Both the position numbers and the translations under genes were made by a program. The notes under the pieces were generated by a model, which did not search any database, was not told where the DNA came from, and worked only from the letters and a program-made list of their open reading frames with translations. From NCBI RefSeq assembly GCF_002072185.1, contig NZ_MVIW01000017.1:1-61045 (forward strand): a stretch of 61,045 bases of DNA, read 5' to 3'. Each line of letters opens with the position of its first letter. Within the stretch, counting starts at the first letter, position 1. Positions 8,187 to 16,943 of this stretch are shown piece by piece. The DNA is from Actinomyces denticolens (GTDB lineage Bacteria > Actinomycetota > Actinomycetes > Actinomycetales > Actinomycetaceae).

Positions 8187-9581
8187 TCAGGCCCGGCCGC
8201 CGGGGGCGATGAGGCGGGGGGCGAGGTCCGCCTCTGGGCACTGCCAGGTGGAGGCGTCGGCGGTGACCTGTTCCCCTGAGCGGATGTCCTTGACGGAGTC
8301 GCCCTCCCCGGGGGCGCCGGGGAACCAGACGTAGGGGATGCCGCGCTTGTCGGCGAAGCGGATCTGCTTGCCGAACTTGGCGGCGTTGGGGGCGACGTCG
8401 GCTGGGATCCCGCGCTTGCGCAGGAGGTCGGCGACGGCGTCGGAGTCGGCGCGGTGGGCCTCGTCGGTGACGGCCACGAGCACGGCGGTGGGCACGGCAC
8501 GGGTGACCTCGATGAGGCCCGCGCCGATGACGCGGGCGAGGAGGCGGGACACGCCGATCGAGATGCCCACCCCTGGGAAGGTGCGCTTGCCGTTGGAGGC
8601 CAGGGAGTCGTAGCGCCCGCCGGAGCACACCGAGCCGAGGTCCTCGTGACCGGTCATGAAGGACTCGTAGACGGTGCCGGTGTAGTAGTCGAGGCCGCGG
8701 GCGATCTTGAGGTCGGCGACGATCGCGCCGGGCCTGCGCAGGTTGGCGGTATCGAGGAGGCCGGCGAGCTCGGCCAGGCCCTCGAGGAGCATCTCGGAGG
8801 GGGCTGCCTCGCCCAGGGCGGTGCGCACGGCGGCGTCGATGGCCCTGGGGCTGGTCCCGGTGATGGTGGCGAGGTCGAGGGCGCGGTCGGCCTGGTCGGC
8901 GCTCAGCCCGACCGCCTCGGTGAGCTCGGCGGCGACGGCGTCGCGGCCGATCTTGTCGAGCTTGTCGACGATGCGCAGCACCTCGATGAGCTCATCGTCG
9001 CCCACGCCGATGGACTGGTAGAACCCCTGGGCGACCTTCCTGTTGGACACGTGGATCGTCACCGGCGGGATGGGCAGCGCGGCCAGGGCCTCGTGCATGA
9101 TGAGCGGGATCTCGACGTCGTTGTGCAGTGGGAGGGCGCCGTCGCCGACGATGTCGATGTCGGCCTGGATGAACTCCCGGAAACGGCCGTCCTGGGGGCG
9201 CTCGCCGCGCCACACCTTCTGGATCTGGTAGCGCTTGAAGGGGAAGGTGAGGGTGCCCGCGTTGTCGAGGACGTAGCGGGCGAAGGGGACGGTGAGGTCG
9301 AAGTGGAGGCCGAGGCGCTTGGCGGGGTCGGCCTCCTCGGAGTCGGCGGGGTCGGCCTGGAGGCGGCTGAGGAGGTAGACCTCCTTGGAGGTCTCGCCCT
9401 TGCGGGCGAGCTCGGCCAGGGGCTCGACGGCGCGGGTCTCGATGCCGGAGAAGCCGTGCAGCTCGAAGGTGGTGCGCAGGGCGTCCAGGAAGGACTGCTC
9501 GACGATGCGGCCCGCGGGGAGCCACTCGGGGAATCCGGACAGGGATGATTGCGCCTGACGCGCCTGGACGCTCGATGCCAT
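8187..9581 (-). CDS. hisS: Histidyl-tRNA synthetase
   Basis: Class II aminoacyl-tRNA synthetase that charges tRNA-His, about 464 residues from the ATG at 9581. It carries LSGFPEWLPAGRIVEQ near the start, as in actinobacterial HisRS, motif 2 FREFIQADIDIVG, the histidine-binding GLDYYTGTVYE, CSGGRYD, and a GVGISIGVSRL motif 3. The C-terminal anticodon-binding domain ends in KDIRSGEQV. Start choice is uncertain: ATGs at 9590 and 9581 and a GTG at 9647 are in frame; the 9581 start best matches the short N-terminus of relatives, and none has a strong ribosome binding site. It follows an MBL-fold hydrolase gene and precedes the GTPase pair. Confidence 0.95.
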   Translation of the reverse strand: MASSVQARQAQSSLSGFPEWLPAGRIVEQSFLDALRTTFELHGFSGIETRAVEPLAELARKGETSKEVYLLSRLQADPADSEEADPAKRLGLHFDLTVPFARYVLDNAGTLTFPFKRYQIQKVWRGERPQDGRFREFIQADIDIVGDGALPLHNDVEIPLIMHEALAALPIPPVTIHVSNRKVAQGFYQSIGVGDDELIEVLRIVDKLDKIGRDAVAAELTEAVGLSADQADRALDLATITGTSPRAIDAAVRTALGEAAPSEMLLEGLAELAGLLDTANLRRPGAIVADLKIARGLDYYTGTVYESFMTGHEDLGSVCSGGRYDSLASNGKRTFPGVGISIGVSRLLARVIGAGLIEVTRAVPTAVLVAVTDEAHRADSDAVADLLRKRGIPADVAPNAAKFGKQIRFADKRGIPYVWFPGAPGEGDSVKDIRSGEQVTADASTWQCPEADLAPRLIAPGGRA

Positions 9582-9624
9582 GGCGGGCATTGTGTCACGG
9601 CCCGCTCGCCGGGTGGGGGGCGTG

Positions 9625-10452
9625 TCAGGCGTTGCGATCGCCACCACGGATCCTGGCCTCGGCGAGATAGGGGTTGCCGTGGTGCTCGTGCTCCATGGTG
9701 GTCACCGCCCCGTGCCCGGGCAGGAGGATGGTCTGGGGGGAGACGGCGCTGGCCAGGAGGCGAAGGGTCGCCCAGGTCTGGACCTGGTCGCCGCCGGGCA
9801 GGTCGGCGCGGCCCACCGAGCCCTTGAAGATGACGTCGCCGGCCAGCGCCATGAGGTAGTCGTGCTCCTCATCGGCGTGGCTGGGGTCGTCGTCGATGAC
9901 CTCGGCCTCGGTGAGGAGGTAGTTGTCCGCCAGTCGGGAGTTGAAGAAGAAGAGCGTGGAGCCTTCGGTGTGGCCGGGGGCGGGGATGGCCTGGAGGGCG
10001 AGGCCGGGGATGACCTCGAAGGCGGCGCCGAAGCCCTCATCGGGGAAGGCGCGGATGTCGGCGGGCCGGACCCAGGGCGTTCCCGCCATGTCGGCGAAGG
10101 TCATGCCGTGAGCGGTGATGCCGGTCATGGCGTCGGGGTCGTCGAGGCGGTGGAGGTCGGGCTGCGGGACGTAGACGGGAACGGAGGCGGCCGGGGCGAG
10201 AGGGTCGGCGATGGAGAGGACCCCCTCGTCGCGGGCGGCCTCGATCAGGGCAGCGGCGTCCCACACGTGGTCGGCGTGCCCGTGAGTGAGGAGGATCGCG
10301 CCGAGGGTGAGGCGGTTGGAGCGGAGCAGGGCCATCGCACCCCGCACGGATCCCGCTCCCGGGTCGACGACGAGGGCCGGGGCCCCGGGGGCGGGGGCGA
10401 GCACGTAGCAGTTGGCGGCGAAGACGGGTGCGATCGTGCGCTCGAGGATCAT
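9625..10452 (-). CDS. MBL-fold metallohydrolase (glyoxalase II-like)
   Basis: A 275-residue metallo-beta-lactamase-fold protein with the metal-binding HGHADH motif (about residue 58), a downstream GHTEGS histidine, an aspartate region (LMALAGDVIFKGS) and a late GHG (LLPGHGAVTTMEHE). This set matches the glyoxalase II / hydroxyacylglutathione hydrolase-like branch, whose substrates are usually thioesters. In actinobacteria a gene of this type commonly sits next to hisS, and here its stop is 44 bases upstream of hisS. The true substrate is unknown; this lineage would use mycothiol rather than glutathione. Confidence 0.85.
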   Translation of the reverse strand: MILERTIAPVFAANCYVLAPAPGAPALVVDPGAGSVRGAMALLRSNRLTLGAILLTHGHADHVWDAAALIEAARDEGVLSIADPLAPAASVPVYVPQPDLHRLDDPDAMTGITAHGMTFADMAGTPWVRPADIRAFPDEGFGAAFEVIPGLALQAIPAPGHTEGSTLFFFNSRLADNYLLTEAEVIDDDPSHADEEHDYLMALAGDVIFKGSVGRADLPGGDQVQTWATLRLLASAVSPQTILLPGHGAVTTMEHEHHGNPYLAEARIRGGDRNA

Positions 10453-10566
10453 GCGCCCAGGCTAATGCCACTCCGTGGGGCCCGCGCGTCCGACCGCCCG
10501 GGCGGTGGGGCGATGGCTCGGCCGATCATCGCACCGGGACCGGTAACGCGGCCGATCACTCAGTGC

Positions 10567-11232
10567 CTACGCCGTCGGCCAGGCGAACTCCCAGCCGAGA
10601 GAGGCGCTGATGTCCGACAGCGCCGCCATCATGACGGGCGCTGCGAGAAGGGCGCTGGCCCGGGGCCCCTCGGGCAGGGCGGAGGCGGCCCGCTCGAAGA
10701 GCACCACCATGGGGCGACCCGTCATCGTGGATTCCGCCCACAGCCCATCCACCGGGCCCTGGCCGTCGGCGGGCTCGGCCCGCGCGATCTCCCGGGCCCA
10801 GGCCCGGCAGGTGTCCCGGGGAGCCGCCATGAGGGAATGACTGGCCCCGTTGCGCAGCAGCCAGGGCGAGTCCTCGGCGAGGAGCGCCAGGAGCCGCAGC
10901 GGACGGACGGGGGCGAAGGTGGTCGCGGCGATGCCCGCCCCCATGGGATCGACCCGGCGCTGGGTCTGGAAGACCTCGGCCACAGCCGTGCGCAGATCCG
11001 TGGCGGTGTAGAGCACGCCGTGCCCGGGGTGCTCCCCGACGCTCCCGGGATGGGGGTCCCAGCGCATGGTGGTCAGGGGGCCGTAGGAGCGGAAGTCGTT
11101 CCAGGCCGACGGGTGCTCGCCCGCCGTGCGGTGGATGCGCCACAGCAGCCCCTGATGGAGGCGGATGTCCTCCGGCGTGATCACCAGGGGGCGCGGCGGG
11201 CGACTGGGGTTCTTCGGGGCGTCGAGGGGCAT
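10567..11232 (-). CDS. RES-domain toxin (NAD+-degrading)
   Basis: A 221-residue RES-family protein. RES toxins deplete NAD+ (phosphorolysis or hydrolysis) and arrest growth. The diagnostic block is LYTATDLRTAVAEVFQTQRR, which matches the family's LY...ET..AE core with the conserved Glu at about residue 86; an early WRIHR (31-35) supplies the family Arg. The gene follows the antitoxin by 21 bases with no separate promoter apparent, so the pair is one operon. No ribosome binding site stands out at the ATG at 11232; translation may be coupled to the antitoxin or start at an internal GTG. Degradation of NAD+ is family knowledge, not demonstrated here. Confidence 0.82.
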   Translation of the reverse strand: MPLDAPKNPSRPPRPLVITPEDIRLHQGLLWRIHRTAGEHPSAWNDFRSYGPLTTMRWDPHPGSVGEHPGHGVLYTATDLRTAVAEVFQTQRRVDPMGAGIAATTFAPVRPLRLLALLAEDSPWLLRNGASHSLMAAPRDTCRAWAREIARAEPADGQGPVDGLWAESTMTGRPMVVLFERAASALPEGPRASALLAAPVMMAALSDISASLGWEFAWPTA

Positions 11233-11253
11233 GGGCGCGCGATGTCGAGGCGC

Positions 11254-11832
11254 TCAGGCGGCGCGGGCGGCGGCGTCGAGGAGCGCGACGACGGGCTCGG
11301 CGTCGCCTCCGAGCAGGAGGTGGTCCACGGGGCTGTGGCCGCCCAGGGACTCGTCCGACGAGGTCATGATGGTGGCGACGTCGATTCCCGCCAGGTCCCC
11401 CGGCAGCCTCGAGACGACCTCCCCCAGGTGGGGCAGCGCCCGCCCAGCGGCGAACTGCCAGCGCCAGTAGCGCTTGCGCCCGCCCACCACCGTGGAGGCC
11501 AGAGGGGTGGAGGCGGCGCGGTGGGACAGCCTGGAAGGGCTGATGCCCAGCTCCTGCGCGGCCTGCGCGGCCGAGAGCGTGAGCTCGAGGGTCCGGCTCA
11601 CGACCATCTCGGCATGGCCCGCGGCCAATCGCGCGGAGCGCCCCCCGGCCACGACCCGCAGGCGGGCGGGGTCGCTCAGGCCGCCGTGCTCCACGAGGTC
11701 GGCCAGCATCGTCTCTCCTACCGCCATGGCCCTGGGTGAGCGGCGGAGCATCTCCCGCAGTTGACGGGCGTAAGCCTCCTCATCGAAATCGAGGCCCTGC
11801 TCGGCGTAGACATCCGCGATGGTGAGAGTCAT
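11254..11832 (-). CDS. Xre/MbcA/ParS-like antitoxin partner of the RES toxin
   Basis: A 192-residue protein with a helix-turn-helix in the middle (LSAAQAAQELGISPSRLSHRA, about residues 86-106) and a C-terminal toxin-binding-type segment (GHSPVDHLLLGGDAEPVVALL) resembling the P-x-x-WL-x-GGD-P-x-x-V end of RES partners. The ATG at 11832 is preceded by GGAGGT, so the longer frame starting near 11898 is rejected. The gene lies just upstream of the toxin. A palindrome (11893-11918) overlapping a -10-like TAGAAT sits about 60 bases upstream, consistent with autorepression typical of such operons. Confidence 0.78.
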   Translation of the reverse strand: MTLTIADVYAEQGLDFDEEAYARQLREMLRRSPRAMAVGETMLADLVEHGGLSDPARLRVVAGGRSARLAAGHAEMVVSRTLELTLSAAQAAQELGISPSRLSHRAASTPLASTVVGGRKRYWRWQFAAGRALPHLGEVVSRLPGDLAGIDVATIMTSSDESLGGHSPVDHLLLGGDAEPVVALLDAAARAA

Positions 11833-12228
11833 CCGGCACCTCCATTCCCCACCGGTCCGCGACACCCGCGGTTCTCTGCGGTCCCTCGGATTGCGCAACT
11901 AATTCTACACAGTTGCGCCCAGATGCGCCATAGGTCCTCCCGCGCCCGACCCGCCTCCGGATCATGCCCGATGGCTTGCAGCAGATCAGGAGCATGCTAT
12001 CGATCGGGATCGAGGCCTGGAGCGGCGCGGCAGTCGCGCTCGGGGGATCCTGCCGCCCTCATCCGCGATCCAGGGCGGTCAGGGCTCGGACTTCGGGGAT
12101 GTTGCGGGTAGGCTCGGCTTGCTGGCGCCTCCCGGGCCAGCGCACCACCACCCGGCCGCTGAGGCCGGGCGCGAACGGAACAGGGATCAGGATCCTCCCT
12201 CGCCCCGTCAACCACGAAGGAGCACAAC
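11833..12228. other. Divergent promoter region between toxin-antitoxin and DUF349 genes
   Basis: About 396 bases without a gene. The antitoxin side holds the palindromic operator (11893-11918). On the DUF349 side a plus-strand TAGGCT at 12109-12114 is a plausible -10, with no convincing -35, giving a leader of about 110 bases. The rest shows no coding signal. Confidence 0.45.
11893..11918 (-). promoter_or_regulatory. Operator palindrome over the toxin-antitoxin promoter
   Basis: GCGCAACT (11893-11900) and AGTTGCGC (11911-11918) are perfect 8-base inverted arms around a 10-base A/T-rich centre. On the minus strand that centre reads TAGAAT (11902-11907), a good -10 for the antitoxin-toxin operon. 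A repressor bound here would block the promoter, as expected for autoregulation by the antitoxin. Confidence 0.6.
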
Positions 12229-13797
12229 GTGACTGAGCAGACGCAGCCCTCCCCCGAGCTGGAGCCCACCGCCACGTCCGAGTCGGAGCAGGCCTCCGCC
12301 ACCACCGAGACCACGAGCGCCGCGGCGCAGACCGGCCCCGCGGTCGCCGAGACCATCGAGCCCGCCGACAGCGCCGGCACTGAGAGCACTGAGGCGCCGT
12401 CAGAGTCGACGCCGTCCCAGGCCCCCGAGGAGCCCGCCCAGGCCCCTGAGCCACTCGCTGAGAAGACGGAGGAGCCCGAGGGCGCGGAAGAGCCCGCGAC
12501 GGCGGACCGGCCCTCGCCCGCAGTGGCGAATGAGGCGCCGATCGACCCCGAGGAGGCCATGGACGCCGCCAAGTGGGGCCGTGTCGACGGCGAGGGCAGG
12601 GTCTACGTCCAGGACGGCGGCGTCGAGCGCGAGGTCGGCCAGTTCCCGGATGCCCCGATCGCCGAGGCCATGGCCTTCTACGTGCGGCGCTACCTCGACC
12701 TCAAGGCGACGATCGACCTCTTCGCCACGCGCCTGCCGCAGCTCTCCATCCACGACATCGATACGACGATCGCCTCGATCGAGGCCTCGCTCGTCGAGCC
12801 TGCCGCCGTCGGGGATCTCGATGGGCTGCGCGCCCGTTTCTCCGCCCTGCGCGGGGTCGCCGCGGAGCGCCGCGAAGCCGTCGCCGCCGAGCGCGCCGCC
12901 GCCAAGGAGCAGGCCCTCAAGGACCGCACCGCCATCGTCGAGCGCGCCGAGGAGATCAGTGGGCAGGACCCGGCGCGCACCCAATGGAAGAACTCCGGCG
13001 CCGAGCTGCGCGCCCTCCTGGAGAAGTGGAAGGAGGCCCAGCGTCGCGGGCCGCGCCTGGACCGCCCCACCGAGGACGCCCTGTGGAAGCGCTTCAGCCA
13101 CGCCCGCACCGCCTTCGACCGCCACCGCCGCCAGTTCTTCTCCGAGCTCGACGCCAAGCAGTCGCAGGTCAAGGCCGCCAAGGAAGCCCTCATCAAGCGG
13201 GCCGAGGAGCTCTCGGGCTCCACGGACTGGGCGGGCACCTCCGCCAAGTACCGCGGGCTCATGGACGAGTGGAAGAAGGCCGGCCGCGCCTCGCGCAAGG
13301 AGGACGACGCCCTGTGGGCGCGCTTCCGCGCCGCCCAGCAGGTCTTCTTCGACGCCCGCAAGGCGAAGGACGAAGCCGTGGACGCCGAGTTCGCGGAGAA
13401 CCTCAAGACCAAGGAGGCCCTCGTGGCCAGGGCTGAGGCCCTCCTGCCGATCAAGGACATCAAGGCCGCCAAGAAGGCCCTGCGCCCCATCCAGGACGCC
13501 TGGGAGGAGGCGGGGCGCGTGCCGCGCTCGGCCGTGCGCCGGATCGAGGGGCGCATGCGCGCCGTCGAGGACGCGATCCGCGAGGCGGAGAACGCCGAAT
13601 GGCGCCGGACCGACCCGGAGACCAAGGCCCGCGCCGAGGGCCTGGCCGGCCAGCTGCAGGACTCGATCGCCGAGCTCGAGAAGGACCTCGCCGCCGCCCA
13701 GGCCGCGGGGGACGCCAAGAAGGTCGCGGAGGCCGAGGCGGCGCTCACCGCCCGCCGCGCCTGGCTCGACCAGGTCCTGCGCTCGGCCCAGGCCTGA
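12229..13797 (+). CDS. DUF349-family protein
   Basis: A 522-residue cytoplasmic protein starting at GTG 12229 with GAAGGAG six bases upstream. The first about 100 residues are Glu/Thr/Ala/Pro-rich and disordered. The rest is charged and helical with at least three DUF349 repeats of the type W-K-x-A-x-R-x-x-(R/K)-x-x-x-x-x-L-W-x-R-F (WKEAQRRGPRLD...DALWKRF; WKKAGRASRKEDDALWARF; WEEAGRVPRSAVRRIEGRM). DUF349 proteins have no settled function; they are widespread in actinobacteria, often close to rel, as here. A perfect hairpin follows the stop. Confidence 0.88.
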   Translation: MTEQTQPSPELEPTATSESEQASATTETTSAAAQTGPAVAETIEPADSAGTESTEAPSESTPSQAPEEPAQAPEPLAEKTEEPEGAEEPATADRPSPAVANEAPIDPEEAMDAAKWGRVDGEGRVYVQDGGVEREVGQFPDAPIAEAMAFYVRRYLDLKATIDLFATRLPQLSIHDIDTTIASIEASLVEPAAVGDLDGLRARFSALRGVAAERREAVAAERAAAKEQALKDRTAIVERAEEISGQDPARTQWKNSGAELRALLEKWKEAQRRGPRLDRPTEDALWKRFSHARTAFDRHRRQFFSELDAKQSQVKAAKEALIKRAEELSGSTDWAGTSAKYRGLMDEWKKAGRASRKEDDALWARFRAAQQVFFDARKAKDEAVDAEFAENLKTKEALVARAEALLPIKDIKAAKKALRPIQDAWEEAGRVPRSAVRRIEGRMRAVEDAIREAENAEWRRTDPETKARAEGLAGQLQDSIAELEKDLAAAQAAGDAKKVAEAEAALTARRAWLDQVLRSAQA

Positions 13798-13823
13798 TCC
13801 GGACGCGCGACGCCCCAGCAACC

Positions 13824-13863
13824 GGATGATGCCCGGCACCTCGATCGGTGCCGGGCATCATCC
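13824..13863. terminator. Perfect 17-bp stem hairpin after the DUF349 gene
   Basis: GGATGATGCCCGGCACC (13824-13840), loop TCGATC, and its exact reverse complement (13847-13863). It begins 26 bases after the stop. No T-tract follows. It would insulate the downstream AbiEi-like gene. Confidence 0.8.
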
Positions 13864-13964
13864 GTCCCGCCCGGCCGCCATCCGTGCGAGGCCCACGGCC
13901 CCGGTTATCCACAGATCCTCCGAGTCCTCTTCCGCGGCGCCCCGCGCGGGCCCAGCATGGTCCT

Positions 13965-14774
13965 ATGGCCAGGCATCCTCACGTCCCCGCCCGCGCGGCT
14001 CTCGCATGGCTGCGCCCCCGACCCATCGAACCGGCCCTCGGCGCCCTCCCGCCGCAGGACATGCGGGTGCTGCGCTGCCACGGGCTCGATGACGAGCTGC
14101 TCACCCCGCTCCTGGGCGGCCACTACCCCAGTGACCTGCTCGACTCTCCCCCACTGCGCGCCCGGGCTCTGGCTCCTCATGTCCCGCGGGGCAACCTGGT
14201 CTGCGGCCCCAGCGCGCTCTGGGTGCACACGGGGCTCGGGCCGCCCGAGATCCTGTCCGTAGCGGGCGCCGAGAGGCCCGGCGGGTGGCGGGGCCTCGAC
14301 TCCCACCGCATGTCGCTGCCCTCCGAGGACCGGGTGATCCTGGCGGGCGTGGAGTGCGCCACCCTGGAGCGCGCCGCCGTCGATGTGGCGAGGACCGCGC
14401 CGCCGACCCGGGCGGTCGAGGCGATCCTGGCGGCCTACGACGCCGGGGCGACCCGCCGCGGACTGCTCCTGGCCCTGGGGCACTGCCGCGGCGGGGCGGC
14501 GCGCGGCCGCCCCCGCGCCCAACGGCTCATCCTGAGCATCGAGGGCGCGTTCCCGGAGCGCGCCGGCCTACTGCGGCGCGGAGGCGTCCCGCCGACCGCC
14601 CGCCGCGGCTCGAGCGCCGTGGTTCCGAGTGCCCGAGGTGGTGCGGCGGGCCTCGTAGACGCCGTCGATCCGGCGCAGGGAGGCGAGTGTGTGGTCGAGG
14701 TGGCTCGCCGCGGCGAGCTCGACTACGAAGCGCCCTGTGACCACGCGGTCCCTGGATGTGGAGATCGTCGCTGA
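13965..14774 (+). CDS. AbiEi/DUF559-like protein lacking its nuclease domain
   Basis: A 269-residue frame from the ATG at 13965. The first about 200 residues resemble the N-terminal part of actinobacterial DUF559/AbiEi-type proteins: GPSALWVHTGLGPPEILSV, then HRMSLPSEDRVILAGVECATLERAAVDVAR, then RRGLLLALGHCRGGAARGRPRAQRLI. In relatives this part is followed by a Vsr-like nuclease domain. Here the frame runs straight into the antisense of the rel 3' end, overlapping it by 207 bases (14568-14774), and this tail has no family character. The gene therefore looks truncated by a junction near 14550, and may be a decaying accessory gene. Whether it still makes a functional protein is unknown. Confidence 0.55.
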   Translation: MARHPHVPARAALAWLRPRPIEPALGALPPQDMRVLRCHGLDDELLTPLLGGHYPSDLLDSPPLRARALAPHVPRGNLVCGPSALWVHTGLGPPEILSVAGAERPGGWRGLDSHRMSLPSEDRVILAGVECATLERAAVDVARTAPPTRAVEAILAAYDAGATRRGLLLALGHCRGGAARGRPRAQRLILSIEGAFPERAGLLRRGGVPPTARRGSSAVVPSARGGAAGLVDAVDPAQGGECVVEVARRGELDYEAPCDHAVPGCGDRR

Positions 14775-16937
14775 GATCATGTTGACGTGGTTGTCCGCCA
14801 GGACGCGGGTGACATCGGCCAGGAGGCCGCCGCGATCGAGGGCCTCGACCTCCAGCTGCACCAGGTAGACCGAGTGGGCGTGCTCGGCCCAGGAGACGGG
14901 CAGCATCCGCTCGGGCTCGCGCTGGAGCTGGGCGACGTTCTGACAGTCCGCCCGGTGCACGGAGAGCCCGGAGCCCCGGGTGATGAAGCCGACGATCGGG
15001 TCCCCCGGCATGGGCGTGCAGCAACGGGCGAGCTTGACGTAGACGTCGTCGGCGTCCATGCCCTCGACAACGACCCCCGAGTCCCCGCTGCGACGGTGGC
15101 CGGCGGAGGTGGAGGCCCGCGTGGGCAGGACGCCCTCGGCGAGGGTCTCCTCGGTGCCGGCCTCGCCGCCCATGGCGGTCACCAGGGTTTCCACGACGTG
15201 CTGGGCGGAGATGTGCCCCTCCCCGACCGCGGCGTAGAGCCCGTCGATATCGACCTTGTCGAGGCTCTTGGCGACATCCGTGAGGGAGTCGTGGCTCATG
15301 AGGCGCTGAATCGGGAGGTCCTTCTTGCGCATCGCCCGAGCGATCGCGGACTTGCCCTCCTCAATGGCCTCCTCGCGGCGCTCCTTGGAGAACCAGGCGC
15401 GGATCTTGTTGCGGGCCCGCGTGGAGCCCACGAAGCTGAGCCAGTCCCGCGACGGGCCGGCATTGGCCGCCTTGGAGGTGAACACCTCGACGGTGTCGCC
15501 GTTCTCCAGGCGGGTGTCCAGGGGCACGAGACGCCCGTTGACCCGGGCGCCGACGGTGCGGTGCCCGACCTCCGTGTGGACGGCGTAGGCGAAGTCGACG
15601 GCCGTGGAGCCGCTGGGCAGGGACAGGACGTCCCCCTTGGGCGTGAAGACGTAGACCTGTGAGCCGGCCATCTCGAAGCGCAGGGAATCGAGGAACTCGG
15701 CGGGGTCCTGGGTCTCCTTCTGCCAGTCGACGAGCTGGCGCAGCCAGCCCATCTCGCCGCCGTCCTCGACGCCCGCCCCGCCCGGGGCGGGCCCGCTGGC
15801 GTTGGGGTCCTCCTTGTACTTCCAGTGCGCGGCGACGCCGTACTCCGCCATGCGGTGCATCTCCGCGGTGCGGATCTGGATCTCGACGGGCTTGCCCCCG
15901 GGCCCGAGCACCGTGGTGTGCAGGGACTGGTAGAGGTTGAACTTGGGGACGGCGATGTAATCCTTGAAGCGCCCGCTCATCGGGGTCCAACGGGAGTGGA
16001 GGGCGCCGAGGACCGCGTAGCAGTCCCGCACCGAGTCCACGATGACGCGCAGGGCGACGAGGTCGTAGATGTCGTCGAAGTCCTTCCCCCGCACGATCAT
16101 CTTCTGGTAGATCGAGTAGAAGTGCTTCGGTCGGCCGGTGACGGTCCCCTTGATCTTGTTGACCCGCAGATCCTCCTCGATCCGCAGGCGGACCTGGCGC
16201 AGGTACTCCTCACGCGCAGGGGCCCTCTCCGCGACCATGCGCTCGATCTCGTCGTAGACGCCGGGGTAGAGGGCTTTGAAAGAGCGGTCCTCGAGCTCCC
16301 ATTTGATGGTGTTCATCCCGAGCCGGTGGGCCAGGGGCGCGTAGATCTCGAGCGTCTCCTTGGCCTTGCGGGCGGCGCTCTCGGCGGAGACGTACTTCCA
16401 GGTGCGGGCGTTGTGGAGGCGGTCGCCCAGCTTGATCAGCAGCACGCGGATATCGCGGGACATCGCGATGATCATCTTGCGCACCGTCTCGGCCTGCGCC
16501 GCCTCGCCGTACTGGAGCTTGTCGAGCTTGGTGACGCCGTCGACGAGCAGGGCGATCTCATCGCCGAAGTCCGCGCGCAGCTTGTCCAGGGTGTAGTCGG
16601 TGTCCTCCACCGTGTCGTGCAGGAGAGCGGCGGCGAGGGTCTGGGGCGTCATGCCGAGCTCGGCGAGGATGGTCGCCACGGCCACGGGATGGGTGATGTA
16701 GGGCTCCCCCGACTTGCGCATCTGGCCCTTATGGGCCTTCTCGGCGACCTCGTAGGCGCGCACGATGAGACCGGTGTCCGCCTTGGGGTGGTTGGCACGC
16801 AGTGCCCGCAGGAGCGGGTCGATGGCGGGCGGCGTCGAATGCCCCCGGGAGCCGAACCAGGCGAGGCGGCTGCGGACGCGGGAGCCGGGCACGATCGCGT
16901 CGTGCCCCGCGTCCGTGGCGCCCTTGGTCTCGGTCAT
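14568..16937 (-). CDS. rel: Bifunctional (p)ppGpp synthetase/hydrolase
   Basis: A 789-residue Rel/SpoT protein that makes and degrades the alarmone (p)ppGpp. In order: HD hydrolase domain with HD at residues 107-108 (ALLHDTVEDTDYT), synthetase domain with GRFKDYIAVPK and NLYQSLHTTVLG, TGS domain (VYVFTPKGDVLSLPSG), a helical and zinc-finger region (ARCCTPMPGDPIVGFITRG) and a C-terminal ACT domain (EALDRGGLLADVTRVLADNHVN). Length and order are typical of the single Rel of actinobacteria. The ATG at 16937 has no ribosome binding site but lies exactly six bases after TATGAT, suggesting a leaderless mRNA. Its 3' end overlaps a convergent AbiEi-like frame. Confidence 0.95.
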   Translation of the reverse strand: MTETKGATDAGHDAIVPGSRVRSRLAWFGSRGHSTPPAIDPLLRALRANHPKADTGLIVRAYEVAEKAHKGQMRKSGEPYITHPVAVATILAELGMTPQTLAAALLHDTVEDTDYTLDKLRADFGDEIALLVDGVTKLDKLQYGEAAQAETVRKMIIAMSRDIRVLLIKLGDRLHNARTWKYVSAESAARKAKETLEIYAPLAHRLGMNTIKWELEDRSFKALYPGVYDEIERMVAERAPAREEYLRQVRLRIEEDLRVNKIKGTVTGRPKHFYSIYQKMIVRGKDFDDIYDLVALRVIVDSVRDCYAVLGALHSRWTPMSGRFKDYIAVPKFNLYQSLHTTVLGPGGKPVEIQIRTAEMHRMAEYGVAAHWKYKEDPNASGPAPGGAGVEDGGEMGWLRQLVDWQKETQDPAEFLDSLRFEMAGSQVYVFTPKGDVLSLPSGSTAVDFAYAVHTEVGHRTVGARVNGRLVPLDTRLENGDTVEVFTSKAANAGPSRDWLSFVGSTRARNKIRAWFSKERREEAIEEGKSAIARAMRKKDLPIQRLMSHDSLTDVAKSLDKVDIDGLYAAVGEGHISAQHVVETLVTAMGGEAGTEETLAEGVLPTRASTSAGHRRSGDSGVVVEGMDADDVYVKLARCCTPMPGDPIVGFITRGSGLSVHRADCQNVAQLQREPERMLPVSWAEHAHSVYLVQLEVEALDRGGLLADVTRVLADNHVNMISATISTSRDRVVTGRFVVELAAASHLDHTLASLRRIDGVYEARRTTSGTRNHGARAAAGGRRDASAPQ

Positions 16938-16943
16938 TGCAGC

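Noticed and set aside
9582-9647. Longer N-terminus for hisS from a GTG at 9647
   Set aside because: It would overlap the MBL gene and adds sequence unlike the short N-terminus usual before LSGFPEWLP.
13957-14262. Alternative plus-strand frame of 101 codons next to the AbiEi-like start
   Set aside because: It is out of frame with the DUF559-like block and has no features of its own.
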